A program made the position numbers and the translations under genes. Below, piece by piece: positions 7,573 through 15,047 of a DNA stretch of 33,019 nt. Source of the DNA: a virus. Every line of letters starts with the position of its first letter. Within the stretch, counting starts at the first letter, position 1. The stretch lies in the IMG/VR virus record IMGVR_UViG_3300044577_000044, positions 1 to 33,019 of that record; one strand, given 5' to 3'. The notes beneath the pieces were generated by a model. The model made no database searches and was not told where the DNA came from. It saw nothing but the letters and a program-made list of their open reading frames with translations.

Positions 7573-8850
7573 CTAAAGTTCCGCATCTGCTTGGGCTTGA
7601 ATATGCAAAAACTCTCCTACGCCATCGCCAGATGCTTGTGGGTTACGAATAACTAAATGGCGGTCATTTGAAGGGCCTTCTAAGGCAGGGGCTCCACTAT
7701 CCCCTGCCGGAGAGGATGTGTTTCGCCAATTCGTGTTGGCAGCATCTGTATTATAGAAAGTCACGGTCGGAGTCGCTCTCATTACAACTGACAAGTTCCA
7801 TGTTGTGGTGTGATTGACAACACCCGCAACGTGAACTCTATATGAGATAGCGCCTTCTTGATTCCCCAAGTTCTGAGCAGGGGCTGTACCATATGGAAAC
7901 GTCTTGGCGTAATATCGCTGACACAGCGTTAATTCCTGCGAGAAGGGTCGCCGCTCGAACGGCGTGACCACCGACCCGACCTCGTACTGGACACCAGTGA
8001 TGAAGACATTGTTGGTCGCGTTGTCGAGCAGATTTACCTGATTGGCAGTAGCAAGTTCCGTAGCGCCGTTCGCGTTCCAAGCATCCTTGGTGGACGTATC
8101 ACCATCGCCGCCAACCGCCATCATAATTTGGAGCGTCAGCCCGATCCCCGCATCATCGGCTATGGCCGTGCCGCCGGTATCACCAGGGACGGTGACGGAG
8201 TGTTTCTCCCATGTATCCGTCGTAGCCACGGTGAACTCAGTACTATATTTCTCGGATGCGTCGTCCCGATCAACGTTGACGGTGAAGATGCCTGTCTTGG
8301 TGCTCTTGAACCAGAACGACAGCTTACCAGCCAGCGCCCCCGTCGCCCCATGACCGAAAAACACACAATCCCGCGCCTCGATCTTATGACTGAGGTAGAG
8401 GGCCGCATCGGCGCCAGCCAAGTCTTCAGCCGTCGTCACGTCCACTTTGAGGCTGCTGGAAAACTTCGTATCGGCCTCCGCGACTGTCGGAACGTCCGTA
8501 TCCTGCGTGATCGTCACAACGGCGGCCGTCGTTCCGGTGTCGATCCATTCCCACCGATCCAGCACGTACTGGGAGGCGGTAAGAGTTGCGAAACTGGTCC
8601 CGCGTTGGGCGACCCGCATGTCGCCGTTGATGACGAGGTTCCGGTTGATTGGGTAGCTTCCTGTGACTGGATCAGTCGTCCCATCACCAACGATTATCTG
8701 ACCTTCGGCGGTGAAATTGAGAATACTGTCGAAAAGATTGCGGAGCGTTGCCTTGGCGCTGTCCCCGCCGCCGGTCGCCTGCAACTCGATTTCGTCGGTG
8801 TCGAGCGGGCTTGCTTTCGATGAGAGGTCGTTGATTTCCTTGTCGGGCAT
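7573..8850 (-). CDS. Tail fibre / carbohydrate-binding virion protein
   Basis: A 425-residue protein. Residues 1-60 form a short virion-attachment segment (DKEINDLSSKASPLDTDEIELQ...GGGDSAKATLRNL). The middle (about 65-305) follows a pattern I know from phage fibres: NRNLVINGDMRVAQRGTSF, a jelly-roll-like carbohydrate-binding region with VPGDTGGTA, then VFITGVQYEVGSVVTPFERRPF and ELTLCQRYYAKTFPYG. A distinct C-terminal tip (about 320-425) has a different base composition. The likely role is host-surface recognition. The ATG overlaps the previous stop by one base (TGATG). Confidence 0.85.
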   Translation of the reverse strand: MPDKEINDLSSKASPLDTDEIELQATGGGDSAKATLRNLFDSILNFTAEGQIIVGDGTTDPVTGSYPINRNLVINGDMRVAQRGTSFATLTASQYVLDRWEWIDTGTTAAVVTITQDTDVPTVAEADTKFSSSLKVDVTTAEDLAGADAALYLSHKIEARDCVFFGHGATGALAGKLSFWFKSTKTGIFTVNVDRDDASEKYSTEFTVATTDTWEKHSVTVPGDTGGTAIADDAGIGLTLQIMMAVGGDGDTSTKDAWNANGATELATANQVNLLDNATNNVFITGVQYEVGSVVTPFERRPFSQELTLCQRYYAKTFPYGTAPAQNLGNQEGAISYRVHVAGVVNHTTTWNLSVVMRATPTVTFYNTDAANTNWRNTSSPAGDSGAPALEGPSNDRHLVIRNPQASGDGVGEFLHIQAQADAEL

Positions 8851-9179
8851 CAGAGATCACTCGCGTTTACGGTGTTTTTGATCAAGCCTGCCACAACGCG
8901 CGTGTTGCCGGACGAGTCGACACGCCGGTTGGCGTTAAAAGTGATCCGCTCGCCTCGTGTCTCGATGAAGGCGTTGGTGGCTTCCGAGCGCGGGTCAGGC
9001 ACGGCCTGGTGATCCTCAAACGAGCGCAAGAAGTCCTGCGGGTGCCTTTCCTCGAAGGATTCGCGACGCACGATGAGGCCGGTCCATTCCTTCAGGCACT
9101 GGGAGCGCTTCATTTTGAAGCCGGTGCGATCGCAAATTACGTTGTAATCACCGGGGTTCCAGAAATCAGCACGGCCCAT
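8850..9179 (-). CDS. Conserved phage structural protein (MGRADFWNPGDYN type)
   Basis: A 109-residue protein. The opening MGRADFWNPGDYNVICDRTGFKMKRSQ and the segment FEERHPQDFLRSFEDHQAVPDPR match a short family I know from podovirus tail clusters, usually just before the fibre gene. Relatives often carry CxxC zinc-binding pairs (CDxCG, VCRxC). Here only isolated Cys16 and Cys28 remain, and the second member of each pair is Thr, Leu or Arg, so the zinc site is probably lost. Function is unknown; fibre attachment is plausible from position. Confidence 0.75.
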   Translation of the reverse strand: MGRADFWNPGDYNVICDRTGFKMKRSQCLKEWTGLIVRRESFEERHPQDFLRSFEDHQAVPDPRSEATNAFIETRGERITFNANRRVDSSGNTRVVAGLIKNTVNASDL

Positions 9180-9181
9180 CG

Positions 9182-9577
9182 TCAGATATCCCGCTTTTTC
9201 ATGTGGAGAGTGAAGGTGCCCTCCTCAACCCCGATACCGTTGGTGGTGAGCATGATGTCGCCGGTGATACCCGTACCGGCGTTGTTCACAAGGCCACCGA
9301 TATCCTCGAAATTCTGGTCGTGGTTGCCGGCCGGGATGTCCACGAATGAAACGTCCGTAGTCGCGTCCCACAGGAGCGTGCAGTGGAAGTTGTCCAGGGC
9401 CGAGACGATCCGCATGACCTTGACGGACGCGCCGACCCCAGGTGTCGGGCTCGAGTAGTCGGACACGTTGATCAACAACAGCGCCGCGGCCTCGTTGCTG
9501 TCGCCCAGAAGGTGAACCTTGACGACGAGATTGCGGGGCCCGTCGATGATGGTTTGCTTGGTCACGGTAATTGCCAT
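9182..9577 (-). CDS. Beta-rich structural protein (unknown)
   Basis: A 131-residue protein, MAITVTKQTIIDGPRNLVVKVHLLGD at the start and alternating hydrophobic strands throughout, ending with a basic KKRDI. The ATG has GGGAG about eight bases upstream. I know similar short proteins in the tail clusters of alphaproteobacterial podoviruses, without assigned function. The beta-sandwich appearance and its position before the fibre genes suggest a tail or capsid-surface protein. Confidence 0.75.
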   Translation of the reverse strand: MAITVTKQTIIDGPRNLVVKVHLLGDSNEAAALLLINVSDYSSPTPGVGASVKVMRIVSALDNFHCTLLWDATTDVSFVDIPAGNHDQNFEDIGGLVNNAGTGITGDIMLTTNGIGVEEGTFTLHMKKRDI

Positions 9578-9589
9578 GTCAGGCTCCCG

Positions 9590-9970
9590 TTAAACTTCGA
9601 TGTAGGTGAGGCACCCAGCCAGGCGGATGGCCGCGCTGAGGTTAAGGTCGAGGCTCTGCCCGCTGCCCGTCTCGAACCAGCCGACGGGATTGAAGGGCAT
9701 GGTGAAGCCGGAATTCGCCGCAAGGTCTATGCCGTTCGTGCCGTCGCCGACCAGGGCGGTATCGGCCCCATCGACGAAATAGACGTCGATATCGCCGGCG
9801 GCAATCATGAAACCGCTCACGACGCGGAGCTTCTTGCCGCTGACGGCGGCGACGATGATGTTGTCACCCGAGCCCGCCACCGCGATATTGGCGAATTGTG
9901 GCGTGGCGGATACGCCATCGACATCGATGACACCGCTTTCGTGCGCGGCCTCGACCCTGGCACCCGTCAT
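9590..9970 (-). CDS. Beta-rich structural protein (unknown)
   Basis: A 126-residue protein starting on the base after the TAG of the coiled-coil gene (TAGATG). The sequence is small-residue and beta-strand-rich, with FANIAVAGSGDNIIVAAVSGKKLRVVSGF (about residues 26-54) and a conserved-looking end (SLDLNLSAAIRLAGCLTYIEV). The pattern of strands and the closing YIEV resemble jelly-roll virion proteins that I know from marine and soil podoviruses. No enzyme motif. It may be a capsid or tail decoration subunit. Confidence 0.75.
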   Translation of the reverse strand: MTGARVEAAHESGVIDVDGVSATPQFANIAVAGSGDNIIVAAVSGKKLRVVSGFMIAAGDIDVYFVDGADTALVGDGTNGIDLAANSGFTMPFNPVGWFETGSGQSLDLNLSAAIRLAGCLTYIEV

Positions 9971-10498
9971 CTAGGCGGCCGCCGCCTCGGCGAGTTCCTT
10001 GACCCTGCCCCTCTGCGCTTCGAGCTCCTCGCGCAGCGCCTTCACTCGGTCGCGCCCGGCCTCGGCCTGGGCCTGGGCCTTCGTAGCGGCGCTCAGGGCC
10101 TCCGTGGCGGCCTCATCCTTCTGCTTGGCCCCGGACAGCAGGACACGCGCCTCGTTGCGCTGTGCGGTCGTCCTGGCCCCGGCATCGTGGGCTTCCTGCT
10201 TGATGGTGGCCCTGCGCTCAGCCATCTCGGTTTTGAATTTCTCGCGTTCCGCCGCCAGGGCCGTCGCGCGCTTCTCGACGGCGCCCAGAACGACCTCCTT
10301 GAGCTCGGCCGCCTCGGCATGGAGCTTCTCGATCTCGGCCGCCTTGCCGATGGTCGCCAATAGCTTCTGGTTACGCGCGATGACCTCCTTCGCCAGCTTC
10401 ATCCACTTTTCGCATTTCTTGGCGTCGACGATGAAGTTGATCAGCGAACTGAGGTTCTTCGCATCCGCAGGGAACAACGGGGTGTGCTCACCTTTCAT
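9971..10498 (-). CDS. Long coiled-coil protein in the tail cluster
   Basis: A 175-residue protein preceded by a strong Shine-Dalgarno AAGGAG eight bases before the ATG. After a short N-terminal domain (about residues 1-45, with LSSLINFIVDAKKCEKWMKLAKE) the rest is an almost uninterrupted coiled coil rich in Ala, Glu, Lys and Arg up to an Ala tail. There are no catalytic motifs. It lies between the seven-repeat protein and two beta-rich proteins. It may be a shaft, spacer or assembly factor for the tail fibres; it is too short for a tape measure of a long tail. Confidence 0.75.
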   Translation of the reverse strand: MKGEHTPLFPADAKNLSSLINFIVDAKKCEKWMKLAKEVIARNQKLLATIGKAAEIEKLHAEAAELKEVVLGAVEKRATALAAEREKFKTEMAERRATIKQEAHDAGARTTAQRNEARVLLSGAKQKDEAATEALSAATKAQAQAEAGRDRVKALREELEAQRGRVKELAEAAAA

Positions 10499-10537
10499 AT
10501 TGGTTCTCCTTCAATCCAACCGAAGAGACGGCGGCCC

Positions 10538-11335
10538 TTATGTGCCCACCCCCAGCAGCGGGAGCGTTCCAGCACGCGGACCTGCGGCGGCACCTGCAGC
10601 CGCCAAGCTGAAATAGAGCCGCGGATCATTGACCGCACCCGCTTTAACAACCTCCAAGCCACGCAGAGGCCGTAGGAAATCAAGAACGGGAGCCGGTGTT
10701 GGTTCCAAACGAAAATAGAGCCGGGGGTCATCAACTTCACCGGCCGCAATACCCTGTTCCGTGGCCCGCAGAGGCCGCAAGAAGTCAAGAACAGGATCTG
10801 GAACAATCGTTGGCTCCAAGCGAAAATAGAGCTGCGGATCATCGACTTTACCTGCCGCGATACCTTGTTCTGTGGCGCGAAGAGGTTGTAAGAACTCAAG
10901 AACCGGGTCCGCTATGATAGTAGGTTCTAAGCGGAAGTAGAGCCGCGGATCATCTACCGCTCCAGCCGGGATACCTTGTTCCACAGCACGAAGAGGCTGT
11001 AAAAAGTCCAGAACTGGAGCCGGTACGATCGTCGGCTCCAGACGAAAATAGAGTCTGGGATCATCTACTGCGCCAGCCGCGATGGCTTCTGGTGGGGCAC
11101 GAAGAGGCTGGAAGAACTCAAGAACAGGAGCTGGCGCCGCCTCCAGACGAAAGTAGAGCCGAGGATTATCTACCGCTCCCGCTGCAATGCCCTGTTCTAC
11201 GGCACGCTGAGGCTTTAGGAATTCGAGAACCGGGTCCGGTACGATCGTCGGTTCAAGACGAAAGTAGAGCCGGGAGCCATCAACCGCGCCTGCCGCGACA
11301 GCCTGCGGAACAGGATGCCGCAGCAGAGCGCTCAT
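10538..11335 (-). CDS. Seven-fold tandem-repeat protein (DPRLYFRLEPT repeat), unknown function
   Basis: A 265-residue protein built almost wholly from seven imperfect repeats of 34-37 residues. The consensus is about RAxEQGIAAGAVDDPRLYF followed by RLEPTIVPDPVLEFLQPL. The first repeat starts after a short N-cap (MSALLRHPVPQ). The last repeat degrades into an Ala/Gly tail ending LPLLGVGT. The unit has one short strand (RLYFRLEP) and one amphipathic segment (PVLDFLRPL) joined by Pro-rich linkers, which suggests a rod or solenoid exposed on the virion. I recognise no known domain. Repeats 2 and 6 are shorter by two residues within the PTIVPDP linker. It could be a fibre shaft, an adhesin or a decoration protein. 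Confidence 0.8.
   Translation of the reverse strand: MSALLRHPVPQAVAAGAVDGSRLYFRLEPTIVPDPVLEFLKPQRAVEQGIAAGAVDNPRLYFRLEAAPAPVLEFFQPLRAPPEAIAAGAVDDPRLYFRLEPTIVPAPVLDFLQPLRAVEQGIPAGAVDDPRLYFRLEPTIIADPVLEFLQPLRATEQGIAAGKVDDPQLYFRLEPTIVPDPVLDFLRPLRATEQGIAAGEVDDPRLYFRLEPTPAPVLDFLRPLRGLEVVKAGAVNDPRLYFSLAAAGAAAGPRAGTLPLLGVGT
10590..11330 (-). repeat. DNA tandem repeats coding the seven-repeat protein
   Basis: The anchor TAGAG (complement of CTCTA in LYF codons) occurs at about 10614, 10716, 10827, 10938, 11049, 11154 and 11265, so spacings are 102, 111, 111, 111, 105 and 111 bases. All are multiples of three, keeping the frame. Copies differ mostly at third codon positions, so the array is old enough to have diverged but still recognisable as one family. 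Confidence 0.9.
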
Positions 11336-11341
11336 GATGTA

Positions 11342-11794
11342 TTATTCGTCCCAGACCATGTAAGTCTGGCAAATCTGACCAGTGCCGTTCTCAAGGATGA
11401 TGCCAATGCCATTTGTGACGGCCTCAACGGCATCCGGCTCGCCTATGATGATCCCGTCGTCCCCGAAGGTCCAGATCACACCGGAGCCAACAGCCGCGCC
11501 AAGCACCGCCCGGTAACCCAAGTCATCGCCGAGCGTCGCATCGGCGGTGTGAGTCGTGAAGGCCGTACAGAGGGCCGGCGGCTTCTTCGGATTATAGCGC
11601 GCCTCGGTAAGACCCGCGCCCTGAGTCCCCGTCGCCGTCAAGCGAGTGAGAAAAACCTCAAGCGCGGTGGCCGTCGTGTTGAACACGCCGACCTCGCGGA
11701 GTGTCCCTACGGTCGCCGCAGGGGAATACAGAGACATCATCGGCCTCAACGATGTGCCTGCCGTAGCTCTCACACCTGCGCTAAATCGTGCCAT
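11342..11794 (-). CDS. Beta-rich virion protein (unknown)
   Basis: A 150-residue protein with MARFSAGVRATAGTSLRPMMSLYSP at the N-terminus, then TLREVGVFNTTATALEVFLTRLT (about residues 31-53) and a Cys-containing end (TGQICQTYMVWDE). This layout resembles short jelly-roll virion proteins of podoviruses, in which the LREVGVFNTT segment is an edge strand. No catalytic motifs are seen. It lies between the 428-residue structural gene and the repeat gene and is probably a surface or tail component. Confidence 0.75.
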   Translation of the reverse strand: MARFSAGVRATAGTSLRPMMSLYSPAATVGTLREVGVFNTTATALEVFLTRLTATGTQGAGLTEARYNPKKPPALCTAFTTHTADATLGDDLGYRAVLGAAVGSGVIWTFGDDGIIIGEPDAVEAVTNGIGIILENGTGQICQTYMVWDE

Positions 11795-11807
11795 TAGTCT
11801 GTTCCTT

Positions 11808-13094
11808 TCATGCTGGGACGTAGGGTGCCATTACCAAATTAACTACAGGTACGGCCGCGACAACATCGGTTTCGATGGCCCAGTAGAACCACTTCTTGGC
11901 GGCGGTCTCGTTCTCAGCGTTGATCGTGTAGGTCCAGTCGCCATCGTTGAATGACGAATGGCTATGGTCCTGAAGTTGCGTTACGGTATCATCAGTGTAA
12001 AAATCTATAGCATTGCTGGAGAATAAGTTGGCCGTGTCAATCGTGGCAGAATCGTCTTCATTATACCAGCTATGACAGCTTTCGTTCCCAGCACCTGTGT
12101 TCGATGATATACCCAGAGCGCCTGCTTCAGCGCCAAATTTTGAGATTGTGCCATCTTCCGCTGTTAAATCAGTAAGACTTAAACCAACATATTGTGGTGT
12201 AAATCCTAACGAAACAGAAGGTGTCCAAGTCGCGCCACTCGTTGGACTATCGACAGAGCCGATCTTACTTTTACGATCGTCCAAGTCCAGCGCCAGCGCA
12301 TAAATTTCCATTCCGTTGCCGGAAGAGACATCACGCTCAGTAAGAGTGTAGCTGGTCGTATCTGCGGCAGTTAGCTCAAGCTGCCAATCTAAATTACCAG
12401 TTTCTGTATGTATACTTAAACATCGAGCAGTTCGCAAACTTGCATAAGGAGTTCCCTCTGCATTATTGTGATCAGAAGACCAACCAATAGCACGATTGAC
12501 AAACGTCGCGTGGTCCGACGTGTCGATATGCGCCACGCCAAAGCTGTTGTTGATGCCGCTGCTGGCGCTGTCCTCGGCGGATATGTCGGTGCCGATGAAG
12601 AACACCAAGTCCTGGTCGATGTTCGTCGTAGTCTTTACGGTGCCACCAACGGAGTTGGGCGTGGAAATACTATCTAGCGAGACCTGAAGGTCGGCACCGC
12701 CGAACATAACAACGGTGACAAAAGGAGTGCCATTGGCAGACGTATTTGTTAAACGGACTCCATCTGTTACTATACTGGCTGTCCCATCGACAAAGACACT
12801 ACCAGCGGCATTCAAAAGCACGTAAGCTTTTGTATTGGACTTTAGTGCGTCGCAATCAACCTTGGCTGAGCCATGTTCATCTTGGTGAGTAATACAGCGA
12901 TGATTCGTAAAATCACTAAAGCCTATAGACATTCTTGAAGTGTTTTGTACGGCCCCGTCGTCTGTTGTATCAAAACCAAGAATAACAATGCATGCTTTTG
13001 GCGTTCCAAAATCAGCCTCTGTTAAATCAACAAATCCAGTGCTACTATTAGATAATTGCCCATGAACAACCGCAACCGTGACATCCCCAGCCAT
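11808..13094 (-). CDS. Large beta-rich virion surface protein with mosaic base composition
   Basis: A 428-residue protein, largely beta strand, made of two similar-looking halves. Both halves contain a segment of the type GF..F.N.RC..H.D or FGAEAGALGISSNTG with clusters of Asp, Ser and Thr. The start MAGDVTVAVVHGQLSN overlaps the YkgJ-like stop by one base (TGATG). I know proteins of this composition from marine phage virions but cannot name the family. Much of the gene is clearly richer in A and T than its neighbours, whereas an internal stretch near 12510-12660 is GC-rich. This suggests domain shuffling. Surface or host-recognition function is inferred. Confidence 0.78.
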   Translation of the reverse strand: MAGDVTVAVVHGQLSNSSTGFVDLTEADFGTPKACIVILGFDTTDDGAVQNTSRMSIGFSDFTNHRCITHQDEHGSAKVDCDALKSNTKAYVLLNAAGSVFVDGTASIVTDGVRLTNTSANGTPFVTVVMFGGADLQVSLDSISTPNSVGGTVKTTTNIDQDLVFFIGTDISAEDSASSGINNSFGVAHIDTSDHATFVNRAIGWSSDHNNAEGTPYASLRTARCLSIHTETGNLDWQLELTAADTTSYTLTERDVSSGNGMEIYALALDLDDRKSKIGSVDSPTSGATWTPSVSLGFTPQYVGLSLTDLTAEDGTISKFGAEAGALGISSNTGAGNESCHSWYNEDDSATIDTANLFSSNAIDFYTDDTVTQLQDHSHSSFNDGDWTYTINAENETAAKKWFYWAIETDVVAAVPVVNLVMAPYVPA

Positions 13095-13639
13095 CAGCCC
13101 GCTTCCGCTACAAACTCTTTATGAGCCTTCATCGCATCCCGGATGATCTTATTCACGTCCAGTCCAGCAACCTGAAGAGAACTCTTCGACGCCTTCATTT
13201 TCGTCGGTCGATCTCCATGCTCCTTCCTGAAAGCGTCAGTCAGTTCCTTCGGCCCCGCCACGCCCACGACAGTCTGCGACGGTTCATCATCCATGATCAG
13301 GCACAGCACGCCACGAGCCTTGGCGATGCGTTCTATCGCAGCCCTGCCCCTGTGCGTTCGACACGCGCCCAACCGGAGCGGCTTGGCAGCTAGTACCTTG
13401 CCCCACGCAGTCTCCCGCATGTCGATCAGGACGTGGGATAAGTTGGGTTGGTCGGCTTCGGCACCAAAACCCTTTATCCAGGTGCATTCGTAATCAGCAC
13501 ACGCAGCGGGACGGCTATCGTATATCTCACAGCCGTACTTTCCGCCGCACAGGTGCTTGCATGGAACCCGTGGCGGCTTCTTAAGCTTGGTTATCGAGGG
13601 CCATCGGCAACAGGCCGAGCATGTACCACAATCACGCAT
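13094..13639 (-). CDS. YkgJ-like CxxCxxCC cysteine-cluster protein
   Basis: A 181-residue protein. It begins MRDCGTCSACCRWPSI, giving Cys4, Cys7, Cys10 and Cys11 of the CxxCxxCC motif. A second group (Cys27, Cys31, Cys37, Cys47, Cys52) lies in the pattern C.IYDSRPAACADYEC, the hallmark of the YkgJ family (putative zinc or iron-sulfur binding). The C-terminal half is unique to it. The start is fixed by the family motif and overlaps the previous gene by eight bases. The metal and substrate are unknown. It sits two genes away from an Fe(II)/2-oxoglutarate dioxygenase, so a shared metal- or modification-related role is conceivable but unproven. Confidence 0.82.
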   Translation of the reverse strand: MRDCGTCSACCRWPSITKLKKPPRVPCKHLCGGKYGCEIYDSRPAACADYECTWIKGFGAEADQPNLSHVLIDMRETAWGKVLAAKPLRLGACRTHRGRAAIERIAKARGVLCLIMDDEPSQTVVGVAGPKELTDAFRKEHGDRPTKMKASKSSLQVAGLDVNKIIRDAMKAHKEFVAEAG

Positions 13640-13883
13640 CGAGATCGCTGCCACCGAGAGGATGAAAAATAATGCTCCGATAGTCGGAAACAAGTTTCAA
13701 GGATACCAGCGGAGTGAACCAATAGATTATGTGGAAATCTGCTTCTCCGTGCTTTCCATAGTCAGTGATAATCGAGTGCCGCCCACAGCGAGGGCACTCT
13801 TGCACGTCTTCTTGTATGCTGGACAAAAGCCCCTCTAGCAGAGAGTCTTCTCCACAACAGCGGCATGTCAGAAGGTGCTTCAT
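13632..13883 (-). CDS. Small zinc-ribbon protein (83 aa)
   Basis: Cys7-x2-Cys10 and Cys30-x2-Cys33 form a classic four-cysteine zinc ribbon (TCRCCGED...ECPRCGRHS). The rest (about 45-83) is hydrophobic and beta-rich with FHIIYWFTPLVSLKLVSDYRS. I place the start at the ATG with AAGG seven bases upstream rather than six codons earlier; the earlier start would overlap the previous gene by ten bases. No function is known. Neighbouring metal-binding proteins (YkgJ-like, dioxygenase) make this a small cluster of metalloproteins inside structural genes. Confidence 0.65.
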   Translation of the reverse strand: MKHLLTCRCCGEDSLLEGLLSSIQEDVQECPRCGRHSIITDYGKHGEADFHIIYWFTPLVSLKLVSDYRSIIFHPLGGSDLDA

Positions 13884-13891
13884 TTTTGACC

Positions 13892-14341
13892 TTAAGCCCA
13901 ACTATTAAAACGCGCCGCCGCTGGCCCGGTGTTTTTCAACGAGTGATTACCGTCCGCGCCACCAATCAGGGTGGCCTTAACCGCGTAACCGAACGTGCCG
14001 TCCAGATCAGTATTTCCAGCCGCGTTCTGCTTCTCACGGGCCAGGATGATCCGGCCTTCCAATACCTGTAGGAACGCCGCCTTGTCGTTCGCCGCCTGAT
14101 ACCAGCCGTTCAAGCTGTCCAGATCGGCACTGTCGTCCGCATGCGTAAAATTATATTCGGCCACCGCCTGCGCCTTGGTGACAACGCTGTAATCCCATTC
14201 CTGGAACACGATGATGAATTCATGGCCCGATATCTTGCGCTCGTCATATTCGGGCGCAGGGTCCAGCGTGCCGGGATACGGATTGGCCGCGTTGCCGCCG
14301 GTCAGCCGTAGAAACATAGATATTCGAGAAGGGTTTGCCAT
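13892..14341 (-). CDS. Structural or accessory protein (unknown, 149 aa)
   Basis: The ATG follows AGGA seven bases upstream. The protein begins MANPSRISMFLRLTGGNAANPYPGT, has a His/Glu segment (ISGHEFIIVFQEWDYSVV, about residues 43-60) and ends with TGPAAARFNSWA. It looks like a compact alpha/beta or beta-rich domain. I do not recognise it. The longer frame upstream of this ATG lies in the end of the dioxygenase gene and is not used. Confidence 0.7.
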   Translation of the reverse strand: MANPSRISMFLRLTGGNAANPYPGTLDPAPEYDERKISGHEFIIVFQEWDYSVVTKAQAVAEYNFTHADDSADLDSLNGWYQAANDKAAFLQVLEGRIILAREKQNAAGNTDLDGTFGYAVKATLIGGADGNHSLKNTGPAAARFNSWA

Positions 14342-14363
14342 TCCGACTTCCTGACTGGAGTTT

Positions 14364-15047
14364 CTATTCCATCCACATGCGGAACAGATCCGCATGTGCA
14401 GCACCGAGTTCGGTCCAAACCTCACGCATCAGATCGTCATCCTGCGACAACGGCTCGAGCTTCTGAAGCGAGCGAATCATGCCCGACAAAATGCCGCGCC
14501 GGTGCTCATCACGCACGTAGGACTGCATCCAGCAGATCAGGGCGACTCTATCGCCCCCCGAAACCGGAGAAACCCAATGCGGTTGGCCACACGGGTAGAT
14601 AACGGCTTGGCCGATGCGGCCCTTGATACTCTGGACGCCGCCGTATCGATCCTCGATGTTCAGCTCCCCGCCGTCATAGCTTTCCGGGTCGCTAAGAAAC
14701 GTCGTACACGCCAGATCTGTCCGCACGCCGGCCATCACTGGAGAGTCGGTGTGCCGCTTATACGTGTTACCGTCTACGTATCGATTGAATTTTGGCGGCG
14801 ACACCCCTTTCACCAAATGCTGGCTCTTTATCCCCAGATCGGCGACGAGGCGCCTGGCGTGGGCCTTGCATAAGCCCGCCACGATGTCGGAACCGCTCGA
14901 GGACGCCTCGGTGTTTTGCTTGATGGTGCCGGTAAGCTCCGGCGTCCGTGCCTGGCCCTGCTTCCAGTGATCTTCGGGCACAGACGCCAGAATCTTGGCC
15001 GTATCGTCCTCGCTATACAGATCGTATAGCGTGAAATAACCCGTCAC
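14364..15047 (-). CDS. PKHD-type Fe(II)/2-oxoglutarate-dependent dioxygenase
   Basis: A 227-residue protein, the length of PiuC/YbiX-like PKHD hydroxylases. The double-stranded beta-helix core shows the metal site His99-x-Asp101 (FNRYVDGNTYKRHTDSP), a distal His157 (YPCGQPHWVSPV) and the 2-oxoglutarate-binding Arg167 (GDRVALICW), all spaced as in the family. Such enzymes hydroxylate amino-acid side chains or other substrates using iron, oxygen and 2-oxoglutarate. The start is a GTG that overlaps the beta-helix gene stop (GTGA). The family is known in cyanophages and other marine phages. Its virion or host target is unknown, and its place between virion genes suggests a structural protein as substrate (inference). 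Confidence 0.9.
   Translation of the reverse strand: MTGYFTLYDLYSEDDTAKILASVPEDHWKQGQARTPELTGTIKQNTEASSSGSDIVAGLCKAHARRLVADLGIKSQHLVKGVSPPKFNRYVDGNTYKRHTDSPVMAGVRTDLACTTFLSDPESYDGGELNIEDRYGGVQSIKGRIGQAVIYPCGQPHWVSPVSGGDRVALICWMQSYVRDEHRRGILSGMIRSLQKLEPLSQDDDLMREVWTELGAAHADLFRMWME

Noticed and set aside
9383-10363. 326-codon plus-strand frame
   Set aside because: Antisense to three minus-strand structural genes with good ribosome-binding sites.
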